Counted from the stretch's first letter, positions 1-7,252 are shown. The stretch is 17,443 bases of DNA from Oscillospiraceae bacterium (GCA_900768125.1 CAAGBS010000033.1:1-17443), one strand, 5' to 3'. Program-made: numbers and translations. The notes: generated from the letters alone by a model not told the origin.

Positions 1-71
1 TATCATCTGCGTCGTTACCAAACCTTGAAATACATACAGTATTACTGCGGTTTGGTGCCTAGCATCTGATA
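1..71. other. Long imperfect hairpin at left edge, unassigned
   Basis: Nested inverted repeats can be read directly: TATCA (1-5) with TGATA (67-71), TGC (8-10) with GCA (62-64), ACCAAACC (17-24) with GGTTTGGT (49-56), and AATAC (29-33) with GTATT (39-43). The paired blocks are separated by internal loops. No U-run follows, so it is not an obvious terminator, and I do not recognise it as a known riboswitch or tRNA. It may be cut by the window edge. It could be a leader element of the downstream gene or the tail of an upstream unit. Confidence 0.3.
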
Positions 72-166
72 TAAGTCATGTACGAAATCTGCTCGTGTCC
101 CGGTTTTTAGAGGTTCCCTAATTATGATATCACATTTTGCGGATAATTTCAACCGGAGGTAAAAAC

Positions 167-820
167 ATGGCAACATGGCTTGCACATCTGCGTGTGGCGG
201 AACTTATTTCCGCTGAGTTCAGCTTCTCCCGGCGGGACTTCCTCGCGGGGAGCGTCGCCCCGGACTGCGGACTTCCGATCCCCGGCGGCTTCGACCCGCC
301 AAAGGAGGTCACTCACTGGACGGAAAGCGGCAAGGGTCACTGCGACTACGAGCGCTTCCGCCGCGAGATGATATCGAAGCCATGCGGACGGGAAACGCTG
401 TCGTTCCTCTGGGGCTACTACTGCCACCTGATGGCGGACGTCCTGTGGGTACGGAATGTCAACGAGCCGTGCAAGGCGCTCCACAGCGGGCTTTACACCG
501 CCGACCGCGCCGAGTACTACCGCCGGGTTAAGCCGGAGTGGTACGCCAACGACCACCTCTATCTCCGCACCCACCCGGACTGCCCCGTTTTCCGCGATTT
601 CTGCAAAATCACGCACTACCCGGTGACCTGCCTGCCCTACTACGGCGAGGACTACGTTGAAAGACAGCTGGCGAATATCCGTGATTTCTACCAGCACCCG
701 CCGGAGTTCAGCGCTGATTTCAGCTGCCTCACTCCGCAGATGATGGACGGCTGGGTGACTGATTCCGCAGTCAGCATTATCGGTCAGCTGAGAACCCTCC
801 CCGAAATTTCCTTATTCTGA
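167..820 (+). CDS. Zinc-dependent phospholipase C-like protein
   Basis: A 217-residue protein that resembles the short clostridial proteins of the zinc-dependent phospholipase C / S1-P1 fold. The ATG at 167 is chosen because GGAGGT lies 6 bases upstream; a TTG at 137 in the same frame has no such site. Visible candidate metal ligands are His7 (in TWLAHL), Asp33 (in GSVAPDCG), His50 (in EVTHW) and the His87-x3-Asp91 pair (in GYYCHLMAD). The last pair matches the HxxxD ligand pair of the Bacillus cereus enzyme. No signal peptide is visible, so unlike secreted phospholipases it is probably cytoplasmic. The substrate is unknown, and lipase activity should not be assumed. It stands alone, followed by a hairpin and converging on amt-glnK. 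Confidence 0.7.
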   Translation: MATWLAHLRVAELISAEFSFSRRDFLAGSVAPDCGLPIPGGFDPPKEVTHWTESGKGHCDYERFRREMISKPCGRETLSFLWGYYCHLMADVLWVRNVNEPCKALHSGLYTADRAEYYRRVKPEWYANDHLYLRTHPDCPVFRDFCKITHYPVTCLPYYGEDYVERQLANIRDFYQHPPEFSADFSCLTPQMMDGWVTDSAVSIIGQLRTLPEISLF

Positions 821-825
821 GCAAA

Positions 826-848
826 GCCCCCCGGTCTCCCGGGGGGTC
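826..848. terminator. GC-rich hairpin between convergent genes
   Basis: CCCCCCGG (827-834) pairs perfectly with CCGGGGGG (839-846) around a TCTC loop. It sits 6 bases after the stop of the phospholipase-like gene and 43 bases after the stop of amt-glnK on the other strand, so it probably serves both. Neither side has a strong U-run, which keeps confidence moderate. Confidence 0.55.
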
Positions 849-889
849 CTGCTATGCGGTTTTATATTCAGGAAGGTTATGAAGATAGC

Positions 890-2719
890 TTATTCAACGT
901 CCTGGAGTGCGTCGTAGCCGGTCTCGCCCGTGCGGACCTTAACAACGTCCTCAACGTCGTAAACGAAGATCTTGCCGTCGCCGATGTGACCTGTGTAGAG
1001 TGCCTGCTTAGCGGTCTCGACTACCGTTTCAACGGGAACCTTGCATACAACGATCTCGACCTTGATCTTAGGCAGGAGCGTTGTCTCGACCTTTACGCCG
1101 CGGTAGAACTCGGTAGCGCCCTTCTGCATGCCGCAGCCGAGTACGTTTGTGACTGTCATGCCGGTTACGCCGATATCGGACATCGCATGCTTGAGAACTT
1201 CGAACTTCTCCTGCTTAGCTACGATGACTACCTTGCTCATCTTTGTGCCGTCAGAGGGCTTAGCGCTCTTGTAAGCAACCGGCACAGCAGCCTCAACAGG
1301 CGCGGAGCCAAGCTTTACAGTCTCGACTTCCTTCTCCTTGCCGGAGGTGGAAAGCTCAACGTGCATTGCAGGAACGAAGTCCGCATAGGAGGAAGGCAGA
1401 CCGTGCTCCGTAGCGTCCAGACCAACGATCTCTTCGTGGCGTGTAACTCTCAGACCGATAGTCTTCTTGATGATAAAGAATGTAAGCGTTATGGTAACGC
1501 CTGTCCATGCGAGGACTGCGACCATACCGAGAAGCTGTACGCCCAGCTGTGCAAATCCGCCGCCGTAGAACAGACCTACAGCATGCTCGCCTGTGCCGTT
1601 CGCAGCAGCTACGCCGCCGTTCTGACCGTTTCCGTTGGAGAAGAGACCTACCGCGATGGTGCCCCAGATACCGTTGAAGAAGTGAACTGCGACTGCGCCG
1701 ACCGGGTCGTCGATGTGAAGCTTGTAATCGAGGAGCCAAACGCCGAAGCAAACCAGGAAGCCGGAAACCAGACCGATTATCGCAGCGCCGAGGCAGTCGG
1801 TGTCAGCGCAGGGAGCGGTGATGGCAACCAGACCAGCCAGCGAAGCGTTGAGGCACATGGAGACATCGGGCTTGCCGTGTTTTAACCAGGTGTAGACCAT
1901 CGTTGTGCAGGTAGCGACTGCAGGAGCTACCGTTGTAGTAAGGAAGATATTTGCGAGGTAGTGGGTATCGGAAGCGGCAGCGCCGTTGAATCCGTACCAG
2001 CCGAACCAGAGAATGAATACGCCGAGAGCGCCGAGGGTCATTGAGTGACCGAGGATAGCGTTAGGCTTGCCGTCCTTGCCGAACTTGCCGATACGGGGAC
2101 CGACCATCTTCGCACCGATGAGCGCGCACAGACCGCCGACCATGTGGATACATGTGGAACCAGCGAAATCAACGAAGCCCATCTGAGCCAGCCAGCCGCC
2201 GCCCCAAATCCAGTGCGCCTCGATCGGGTAAACGACCGCACTGATCACACCGGAGTAGATGCAGTAGCTGAGGAACTTCGTACGCTCTGCCATCGCACCG
2301 GAAACTATCGTAGCGGCTGTCGCGCAGAACACAAGGTTGAATACGAACTCAGCGCATCTGTTGAAGTCTGAGAAGCTGCCGAGAATGTCGAGATTCGGGA
2401 TACCTACCAGACCGAAGAGAGTATCTTCGCCGAGCAGGAGACCGAAGCCGAGGAGAATGAAAACTACTGTGCCTATGCAGAAGTCCATGAGATTCTTCAT
2501 GATGATGTTGCCGGCGTTCTTGGATCTCGTCATACCGGTCTCGACCATCGCGAAGCCGCACTGCATGAAGAATACCCAGGCGGCACCGATAAGGTACCAT
2601 ATGCCGTTTACATCGCTGCCGCTGTACATCGTTTCGTCAACGACAGCCTGGATAGCTGCGTTCTGATCCGGGGTGAACACCGTTCCAGCCTCGGATAATA
2701 AAGTCAATAGTGCGTTCAT
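890..2719 (-). CDS. amtB: Ammonium transporter fused to P-II (GlnK) domain
   Basis: A 609-residue inner-membrane protein with an Amt/Mep/Rh channel (about residues 35-435), a linker (436-493) and a C-terminal P-II domain (about 494-609). Channel landmarks correspond to E. coli AmtB: twin pore histidines His192 (STCIHM) and His346 (VAVHFF), the Phe gate residues Phe131 and Phe244, GAMAER (141-146) and the Asp in VDFAG. The P-II part keeps the T-loop frame (YRG, LLPKIKVEIVV) and the B-loop TGHIGDGKIFV. The residue aligning with the modified Tyr51 of GlnB/GlnK is Val544, so uridylylation or adenylylation there is not possible. In free systems GlnK plugs AmtB; here the sensor is covalently attached. 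The site upstream of the ATG is AAAGGGG, about 10 bases away. It is monocistronic, with its own promoter and leader. Confidence 0.95.
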   Translation of the reverse strand: MNALLTLLSEAGTVFTPDQNAAIQAVVDETMYSGSDVNGIWYLIGAAWVFFMQCGFAMVETGMTRSKNAGNIIMKNLMDFCIGTVVFILLGFGLLLGEDTLFGLVGIPNLDILGSFSDFNRCAEFVFNLVFCATAATIVSGAMAERTKFLSYCIYSGVISAVVYPIEAHWIWGGGWLAQMGFVDFAGSTCIHMVGGLCALIGAKMVGPRIGKFGKDGKPNAILGHSMTLGALGVFILWFGWYGFNGAAASDTHYLANIFLTTTVAPAVATCTTMVYTWLKHGKPDVSMCLNASLAGLVAITAPCADTDCLGAAIIGLVSGFLVCFGVWLLDYKLHIDDPVGAVAVHFFNGIWGTIAVGLFSNGNGQNGGVAAANGTGEHAVGLFYGGGFAQLGVQLLGMVAVLAWTGVTITLTFFIIKKTIGLRVTRHEEIVGLDATEHGLPSSYADFVPAMHVELSTSGKEKEVETVKLGSAPVEAAVPVAYKSAKPSDGTKMSKVVIVAKQEKFEVLKHAMSDIGVTGMTVTNVLGCGMQKGATEFYRGVKVETTLLPKIKVEIVVCKVPVETVVETAKQALYTGHIGDGKIFVYDVEDVVKVRTGETGYDALQDVE

Positions 2720-2812
2720 TTAAGAACCGTCCCCTTTCTTTTTTGAAGCCCTGCGCCCTTTCGTCCCGCATATGACCGGGTGCCGGCTAATATTGACTTG
2801 TGTAACAAATCA

Positions 2813-2870
2813 GGGCTATGACCGGCAGGCTTCGCCATTGAAGTCTGTCTGTCATAGCCCCTTTGCTATG
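2813..2870 (-). promoter_or_regulatory. Structured amt leader, candidate ANTAR-type antiterminator RNA
   Basis: On the minus-strand transcript two adjacent hairpins each carry a six-base loop with A at position 1 and G at position 4. P1 is CAUAGC-AAAGGG-GCUAUG (2870-2853). A 5-base linker follows, then P2, CAGACUUC-AAUGGC-GAAGCCUG (2847-2826, one A/C mismatch). The A1/G4 hexaloop pair is the published hallmark of RNAs bound by ANTAR-domain antiterminators, which control nitrogen genes in several clostridia. A competing structure pairs GGGCUAUGAC (2860-2851) with GUCAUAGCCC (2822-2813) perfectly over 10 bp, enclosing P2 and destroying P1. It is followed by UGAUUUGUU, a weak U-tract. Caveat: the predicted start at about 2869 falls at the first base of P1. 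No ANTAR regulator is encoded in this window. Confidence 0.5.
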
Positions 2871-2875
2871 GTCTG

Positions 2876-2904
2876 ATTATACACCAAACAAGATTTTTTG
2901 TCAA
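2876..2904 (-). promoter_or_regulatory. Consensus sigma-A promoter of amt-glnK
   Basis: Read on the minus strand, TTGACA (2904-2899) and TATAAT (2881-2876) are both exact consensus boxes with a 17-base spacer. The predicted start is near 2869, giving a leader of about 150 bases. A promoter this strong ahead of a nutrient-regulated transporter suggests that control acts after initiation. Confidence 0.85.
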
Positions 2905-3162
2905 GCGATTTTTGCAAGTTTTTGTGCTATAAATTGCATTTTGGCATATTGACGGATATTACGCCCCGCAGACTAAGTTGATATATGCAAACATTACAAA
3001 AAGCACAAAGAAACAGACGAAATCCAGCGTTTTTTTCAATTCGGGCACATTTTTCCGGAGTATTCCAGCCGGAATACCAGCAACTTCTGCAGGCGTTTTT
3101 TGAATAAGATATCCAAAATTGCAGAAAATACTGACGTAAACTTTCAAAAAGGAGATGATATC
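2882..3162. other. AT-rich intergenic stretch between amt promoter and small gene
   Basis: Together with the amt leader this is a gap of about 440 bases without a convincing gene. It contains a perfect 7-bp hairpin (GTATTCC 3060-3066, AGCC loop, GGAATAC 3071-3077) and T-runs near 3031 and 3096. I could not find a well-placed sigma-A promoter for the 53-residue gene that follows. A minus-strand open frame across it lacks a credible start and ribosome site. Confidence 0.4.
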
Positions 3163-3324
3163 ATGTCCAGAAAAACCGAAGCCTATATCAAAAGCAGCGC
3201 CGCGGGACTCATTGCAGGCGGTCTGGCTTTCATGGCGGTGAACACTCTCAGCCGCCACACCATGAAGCGCCGCAGCACCGCGAAGGTATTCAAAATGCTC
3301 GGCTCGCTGATGGAAGCGATATAA
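3163..3324 (+). CDS. Small single-pass membrane protein, function unknown
   Basis: A 53-residue protein. The start is set by AAAAAGGAG ending 9 bases before the ATG at 3163; an in-frame upstream extension to 3100 lacks any such site. There is one hydrophobic, glycine/alanine-rich segment at about residues 12-30, followed by a strongly basic stretch (RHTMKRRSTAK, 31-41) and a short amphipathic tail. The positive-inside rule predicts a cytoplasmic C-terminus. Similar tiny membrane proteins with a basic tail followed by a 'K-x-x-G-x-x-x-x' helix are familiar from clostridial genomes, but I cannot name a family. It is monocistronic, flanked by the amt control region and a terminator. Confidence 0.65.
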   Translation: MSRKTEAYIKSSAAGLIAGGLAFMAVNTLSRHTMKRRSTAKVFKMLGSLMEAI

Positions 3325-3347
3325 ATTCGACCCGGAGAAATAAAAGC

Positions 3348-3385
3348 AAAGCAGGCAAAGAATCAATGATTCCTTACCTGCTTTT
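3348..3385. terminator. Bidirectional intrinsic terminator
   Basis: AAAGCAGG (3348-3355) pairs with CCTGCTTT (3377-3384), with an inner GAATC/GATTC stem. On the plus strand it ends in TTTT after the small membrane protein. On the minus strand the hairpin is followed by GCTTTTATTT, about 50 bases past the citrate synthase stop. It serves both convergent units. Confidence 0.8.
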
Positions 3386-3432
3386 GTAATTACCGAACAT
3401 TCCCCTACGCGGGTTCGCATTGGCGGACGTCT

Positions 3433-4758
3433 TTATTCGATCTCCTCCATAACGCTCTTGTAAGCCGGGCGGATTATTTTGCTCATTCCTACAAGTTCCT
3501 CAATGCGGTGCGCGGACCAGCCGACTACTCTCGCGATGGCGAAAAGCGGAGTGTAAAGCTCCAGCGGGATCCCCAGCATATCGTAAACGAAGCCGCTGTA
3601 GAAATCCACGTTGGGACTTACGCCCTTGTATATGCGGCGCTTCTCCGCGATAAGCTGCGGCGCTATCTCCTCTATCGCCGAATACAGAGCCATATCTCGG
3701 TTCTTGCCCTTTGCGTCCGCAAGCTGCCGGACGTAGGATTTCAGCACGCGCTCCCTTGGGTCGGAGATGGAGTATACTGCGTGACCCATGCCGTAGATAA
3801 GCCCTTTGCGGTCGAACGCCTCGCCGTCAAGCAGTTTGCGCAGATACGCGCGGACTGCGTCCTTGTCCTCCGGGTCGGAAACGTGGGAGCGGATATCCTG
3901 CATCATCTGCATGACCTTCAGGTTGGCGCCGCCGTGGCGCGGTCCTTTCAGCGAGGACATCGCCGCGGCTATCGCGGAGTATGTATCAGAGCCGGACGAG
4001 GTGACTACTCTCGTGGTGAACGTGGAGTTGTTGCCGCCGCCGTGCTCCATATGAAGCATAAGGACGATATCCAGCACCCGCGCTTCAAGCTCGGTGTACT
4101 GCATATCCGGGCGCAGCAGCCGCAGGAAGTTCTCCGCGGTGGAAAGCCCGGGCGCCGGACGGTGGATATACATACTGTCGTCATTCTCGTAGTGGTTGTA
4201 CGCGTGGTAGCCGTACACCGCAAGCATGGGGAACACGGCAGTCAGCTGCAGGCACTGGCGGATACAGTTATCAATATCGTTGGAAGCAATGTTGTCGTCG
4301 TAGGAGGACAGCGTGAGGATACTCTTGGTCATCGAGTTCATGATGTCCTTCGAGGGAGCTTTCATTATTACGTCCCGGGTGAAATTCGAGGGAAGCGTGC
4401 GGCATTCAGTCAGCACGTCGCTGAACTGCGCCAGCTGCCCGTCAGTGGGAAGTTCGCCGAATATCAGCAGATATGCGGTCTTCTCAAAGCCAAATCCGTT
4501 CAGGTTCTTTATCAGCGTGTTGATGTTGTAGCCGCGGTACCAGAGTTCACCGTCGCAGGGCACGCTCTCGCCGTTCTTCTCCTTGAAAGAGACTATTTTC
4601 GATATGCGGGTCAGTCCGGTCAGGACGCCTTTTCCGTTGATGTCGCGAAGTCCGCGGTTGACGCCGTACTCCCTGAAAAGCGCATCAGAGATGGTGTCGT
4701 GCTCCACGCAGAGCTTCTGCTTCTCGGCTGCAAATTCGTTGATCTTGTCAAATGCCAT
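3433..4758 (-). CDS. gltA: Citrate synthase
   Basis: A 441-residue enzyme that condenses oxaloacetate with acetyl-CoA to citrate, the entry to the oxidative branch toward 2-oxoglutarate and glutamate. The catalytic triad is readable: His275 (GPRHGG), His326 (MGHAVYSISDPR) and Asp385 (NVDFYSG). Another oxaloacetate-binding His239 lies in MEHGGG. Position 327 is Ala where E. coli-type enzymes have Arg (GHRVY); GHAVY is what I associate with the clostridial citrate/2-methylcitrate synthase branch, so some breadth of acyl-CoA use is possible. It follows marR with only 1 base between stop and ATG, and its AAAGGAGG lies inside the marR end, so translation is probably coupled. No aconitase or isocitrate dehydrogenase is adjacent. 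Confidence 0.95.
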   Translation of the reverse strand: MAFDKINEFAAEKQKLCVEHDTISDALFREYGVNRGLRDINGKGVLTGLTRISKIVSFKEKNGESVPCDGELWYRGYNINTLIKNLNGFGFEKTAYLLIFGELPTDGQLAQFSDVLTECRTLPSNFTRDVIMKAPSKDIMNSMTKSILTLSSYDDNIASNDIDNCIRQCLQLTAVFPMLAVYGYHAYNHYENDDSMYIHRPAPGLSTAENFLRLLRPDMQYTELEARVLDIVLMLHMEHGGGNNSTFTTRVVTSSGSDTYSAIAAAMSSLKGPRHGGANLKVMQMMQDIRSHVSDPEDKDAVRAYLRKLLDGEAFDRKGLIYGMGHAVYSISDPRERVLKSYVRQLADAKGKNRDMALYSAIEEIAPQLIAEKRRIYKGVSPNVDFYSGFVYDMLGIPLELYTPLFAIARVVGWSAHRIEELVGMSKIIRPAYKSVMEEIE

Positions 4759-4759
4759 T

Positions 4760-5206
4760 TTAGTCCTCCTTTGTCGGTCGGTCGGTCAGCTTTTTCAGCA
4801 GGGTGTAGAGGGTATGCTTCTCCTCGCCGCTGAGCGGTTCAAGAAACCTGTGCGCCTGGGAGCGCATTTTCTGCGCCAGCCTGTCTGAGTGCGCCTGACC
4901 CGCCGGGGTCAGCGCCACGATGGTCTCGCGCTTGTCGAGCTGATTTTTGCTGCGGGTGATGAATCCGTCGTTTTCAAGCTTGGAGAGCGACTCGGACATG
5001 GACTGCGGGCTTACCTGAAATATCTCGGAAAGCCGCTTCTGCACTATCCCCCCGCTGCTGCCGCCTATCGTCAGCAGAATGCGCTCCCGCTCGAGCATGG
5101 TGTGGTCTCCGCCGAGAAATTCGCTGTTCCCCGCCGAGATATGCCCGCGCAGCCTTGAAAACCAGTCGTGTATCAGCCCGGTGAGCTGTTCGTCAATATC
5201 CTGCAT
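4760..5206 (-). CDS. MarR-family transcriptional regulator
   Basis: A 148-residue winged-helix repressor-type protein. The ATG at 5206 is preferred because GAGGTG lies just upstream; an in-frame ATG at 5218 has no ribosome site. The wing-helix region spans about residues 55-103: a recognition helix in VSPQSMSESLSKLENDGFI and a wing containing the family signature DKRETIVALTPAG (91-103). Flanking helices (1-35 and 105-145) would form the dimer and ligand pocket. It is first in an operon with citrate synthase. Repeated TCAAG/TTGA half-sites cover its promoter, so autoregulation of both genes is likely. The ligand cannot be read from sequence. Confidence 0.9.
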   Translation of the reverse strand: MQDIDEQLTGLIHDWFSRLRGHISAGNSEFLGGDHTMLERERILLTIGGSSGGIVQKRLSEIFQVSPQSMSESLSKLENDGFITRSKNQLDKRETIVALTPAGQAHSDRLAQKMRSQAHRFLEPLSGEEKHTLYTLLKKLTDRPTKED

Positions 5207-5235
5207 AATGCACCTCATATTTCGTGAGCTGAATG

Positions 5236-5310
5236 TTGAATATCAATGAGCATTGAATACATCAAGTACCTTAACATTATACCATACTTTTCCGCCTTTG
5301 TCAAGTACCT
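5236..5310. repeat. Cluster of TCAAGTACCT / TTGA-TCAA half-sites, candidate MarR operators
   Basis: TCAAGTACCT occurs twice exactly (5262-5271 and 5301-5310), 39 bp apart. One copy overlaps the marR -35 box and the other its predicted start. Nearby are a perfect TTGA-ATA-TCAA dyad (5236-5246) and a CAATG-AG-CATTG dyad (5244-5255). Such dyads flanking a promoter next to a marR gene fit operator sites; binding is inferred, not shown. Confidence 0.55.
5276..5304 (-). promoter_or_regulatory. Consensus sigma-A promoter of marR-gltA
   Basis: On the minus strand TTGACA (5304-5299) and TATAAT (5281-5276) are exact consensus with a 17-base spacer. The predicted start is near 5269. Both boxes lie inside or beside the repeated half-sites. 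Confidence 0.85.
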
Positions 5311-5341
5311 GAATATAGCAGAAAAAACCCCATTTTTCCGA

Positions 5342-5370
5342 TTGACAGTTTCTTAAAAAAGTGATATAAT
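5342..5370 (+). promoter_or_regulatory. Consensus sigma-A promoter of the diguanylate cyclase gene
   Basis: TTGACA (5342-5347) and TATAAT (5365-5370) with a 17-base spacer. The start is predicted near 5377, leaving a 58-base leader. That leader is too short for a cyclic-di-GMP riboswitch, and none is recognisable. Confidence 0.85.
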
Positions 5371-5434
5371 CTAAGGTAGCAAGCATGCCATAAGGCTGGC
5401 TTTAGAGGAATGATAAAGATAAGGTGATGACCCT

Positions 5435-7252
5435 GTGAATAACTCGGAATACGATCCGGCAAAGCAGTCAAAGCTGCAGAATACGCTGGTGGAGTGCGTG
5501 CAGACGCTGTACATCAGCGACAATGTGGACGAAGCGATAAACAAGCTTCTGATGATAATCGCGAAATACTACGCAGCAGACCGCAGCTATATTTTCGAGT
5601 TCGACCTGAACGCCCCGATGATACACAACACCTACGAATGGTGCGCGGACGGCATCGAGGCGGAGATCGGCACCCTGCAGAATGTCGATATATCAGTCAT
5701 AGAAAGATGGCTGTATTTCTTCGAGCGGAAGGGCGAGTTCTATATAAATTCCCTCTCCGCAGACGTGAGCAGGGATTCCGAGGAATATCAGGTGCTGGTG
5801 CGCCAGGGCATAGAAAGCCTTATGGCGGCGCCGCTGCGAAACGACGGGAAGCTGGTCGGGTTCATGGGCGTGGATAACCCCAGGGAAAACACCGATATGC
5901 TCATTCTTATGCGAATGGTGTCGGCTTTTGTCGTAAACGATATGCAGAAGCGCGAAACGCTCGAGCAGCGCATTCTCCGCGCGATAGGCAACACGTTCGT
6001 CTCGATGAACATGGTGAACTTCGCCGACAACAGCCAGCAGGAGATAAAGCATAATCCCATGGTGTCGAAATACGTCGACCACACCGACGGCGCGGACAAA
6101 ATGATGAGATACGCTATAACCTCGCTCGCAGACGCGGAGACCCTGGAGCAGACCCTGGAGTTCACCGACCTCGCAACTGCGCCGGAGCGCCTGCGGGAAA
6201 CCGATGTGCTCAGCGCTGAGTTCCACGCGGTTGATGGCCACTGGTGCCGCTGCAGCTTTTACGTCATGAACCGCGGCGAGGACGGCGGCGTGCTGGACGC
6301 GCTGTTCGCGGTGCAGTATATAGACGAGGAGAAGAAAAAGGAACTGGCATACAGCGAAGCGCTGAAACGCGCGCTGGAGAACCAGAACGAGATATACGCC
6401 GAAATGCTCCACATGCAGGGCTGCGGCGTGCTTGCCTCCCGGACGGATTCTGGCGAAGTGATATTCATGAACGACGAGGCGCATCACCTGTTCGGTCTGT
6501 CCGGTCAGGGAATGACGCTGCGGAAAGCGCTCCGTTCGATGATAGCGGAAAACACCGAGGAGATATTCTCCCAGCTTAACGACCTGTGCAGCCACCCCGG
6601 CATGTGCAGCTTCGAGTTCGCGGTGGAGAAGCCTTTCAGCGGGCGGATATACATAAAGTCCACCGCAAGGACCGCAAAGCTCGCCTGCGGGGACCGCATT
6701 CTGATAATCACCCTGATGGACATTACAGATAAGAAGAACCTGGAGAACCAGCTGACAGTACTTTCCGAGACCGACGCGCTGACCGGAATATCCAACCGCG
6801 GAAGCGGCGAGCGCCGGACTGAAAAGCTGATATCCCGCGGCGTAAAGGGTATGTTCTGCCTGCTGGACGTGGATAAGTTCAAATCCGTCAACGACAGCTT
6901 CGGCCATACCGTGGGCGACAAGGCGCTGATATCGGTGGCGGACGCGCTGAGCAGCAGCTTCGGCGGAGATGACATTGTGATGAGGCTAGGCGGCGACGAA
7001 TTCGCAGTATACGCGGCGGGAGTAGTCGACGAGCAGCAGGGCGCAGAAAGCATTGCGCGGCTGATATCCAACATCGAGAAGATAAATATTCCGGAGATGT
7101 GCGGCAGACCTGTCACGATAAGCCTGGGAGCGGTCCTCTGCGGCGACAGCGGGACCAAGTTCGACCAGCTCTACCCCCTCGCCGACCATGCGATGTACCG
7201 CTGCAAGAAGACCCCTGGGAATCAGTTCGCATTTTACCACGGAGAAGAATAG
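5435..7252 (+). CDS. Diguanylate cyclase with GAF and PAS sensor domains
   Basis: A 605-residue cytoplasmic signalling protein. The start is GTG at 5435, preceded by AAGGTGAT. Approximate domains: GAF (17-170), a PAS-like fold (182-297), a helical linker (297-325), a second PAS (325-435) and GGDEF (440-603). The active site reads RLGGDEF with GGDEF at 519-523; Asp478 and Asp480 (LLDVDKFKSVND) and the DALTGISNR entry motif are intact, so synthesis of cyclic di-GMP from two GTP is expected. The inhibitory I-site (RxxD, five residues before GGDEF) is absent: residues 510-513 are GGDD, so product feedback there is lost. No transmembrane segment is seen, so the input is probably a soluble ligand or redox cue. 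It is divergent from marR and monocistronic. Confidence 0.92.
   Translation: MNNSEYDPAKQSKLQNTLVECVQTLYISDNVDEAINKLLMIIAKYYAADRSYIFEFDLNAPMIHNTYEWCADGIEAEIGTLQNVDISVIERWLYFFERKGEFYINSLSADVSRDSEEYQVLVRQGIESLMAAPLRNDGKLVGFMGVDNPRENTDMLILMRMVSAFVVNDMQKRETLEQRILRAIGNTFVSMNMVNFADNSQQEIKHNPMVSKYVDHTDGADKMMRYAITSLADAETLEQTLEFTDLATAPERLRETDVLSAEFHAVDGHWCRCSFYVMNRGEDGGVLDALFAVQYIDEEKKKELAYSEALKRALENQNEIYAEMLHMQGCGVLASRTDSGEVIFMNDEAHHLFGLSGQGMTLRKALRSMIAENTEEIFSQLNDLCSHPGMCSFEFAVEKPFSGRIYIKSTARTAKLACGDRILIITLMDITDKKNLENQLTVLSETDALTGISNRGSGERRTEKLISRGVKGMFCLLDVDKFKSVNDSFGHTVGDKALISVADALSSSFGGDDIVMRLGGDEFAVYAAGVVDEQQGAESIARLISNIEKINIPEMCGRPVTISLGAVLCGDSGTKFDQLYPLADHAMYRCKKTPGNQFAFYHGEE

Noticed and set aside
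854..1885. A 343-codon open frame on the plus strand across the 3' half of amt-glnK
   Set aside because: It is antisense to a clearly conserved protein, has no ribosome site, and its composition is what the opposite-strand codon bias produces.
2959..3420. Minus-strand frame ending in a hydrophobic stretch, opposite the small membrane protein
   Set aside because: It spans a bidirectional terminator and the convergent gene and has no ribosome site near any start. The hydrophobic end comes from AT-rich sequence.
3508..4833. A 441-codon plus-strand frame over citrate synthase and the marR end
   Set aside because: Its start lies within citrate synthase without a ribosome site, and the protein reads as arginine/valine-rich shadow translation.
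5377..5434. Possible cyclic-di-GMP riboswitch before the diguanylate cyclase gene
   Set aside because: The leader is only about 58 bases and lacks the GEMM core motifs; only a weak small hairpin is present.
5693..6907. A 404-codon minus-strand frame over the GGDEF gene
   Set aside because: It is antisense to conserved domains, has no start signal, and its composition is typical of a shadow frame.
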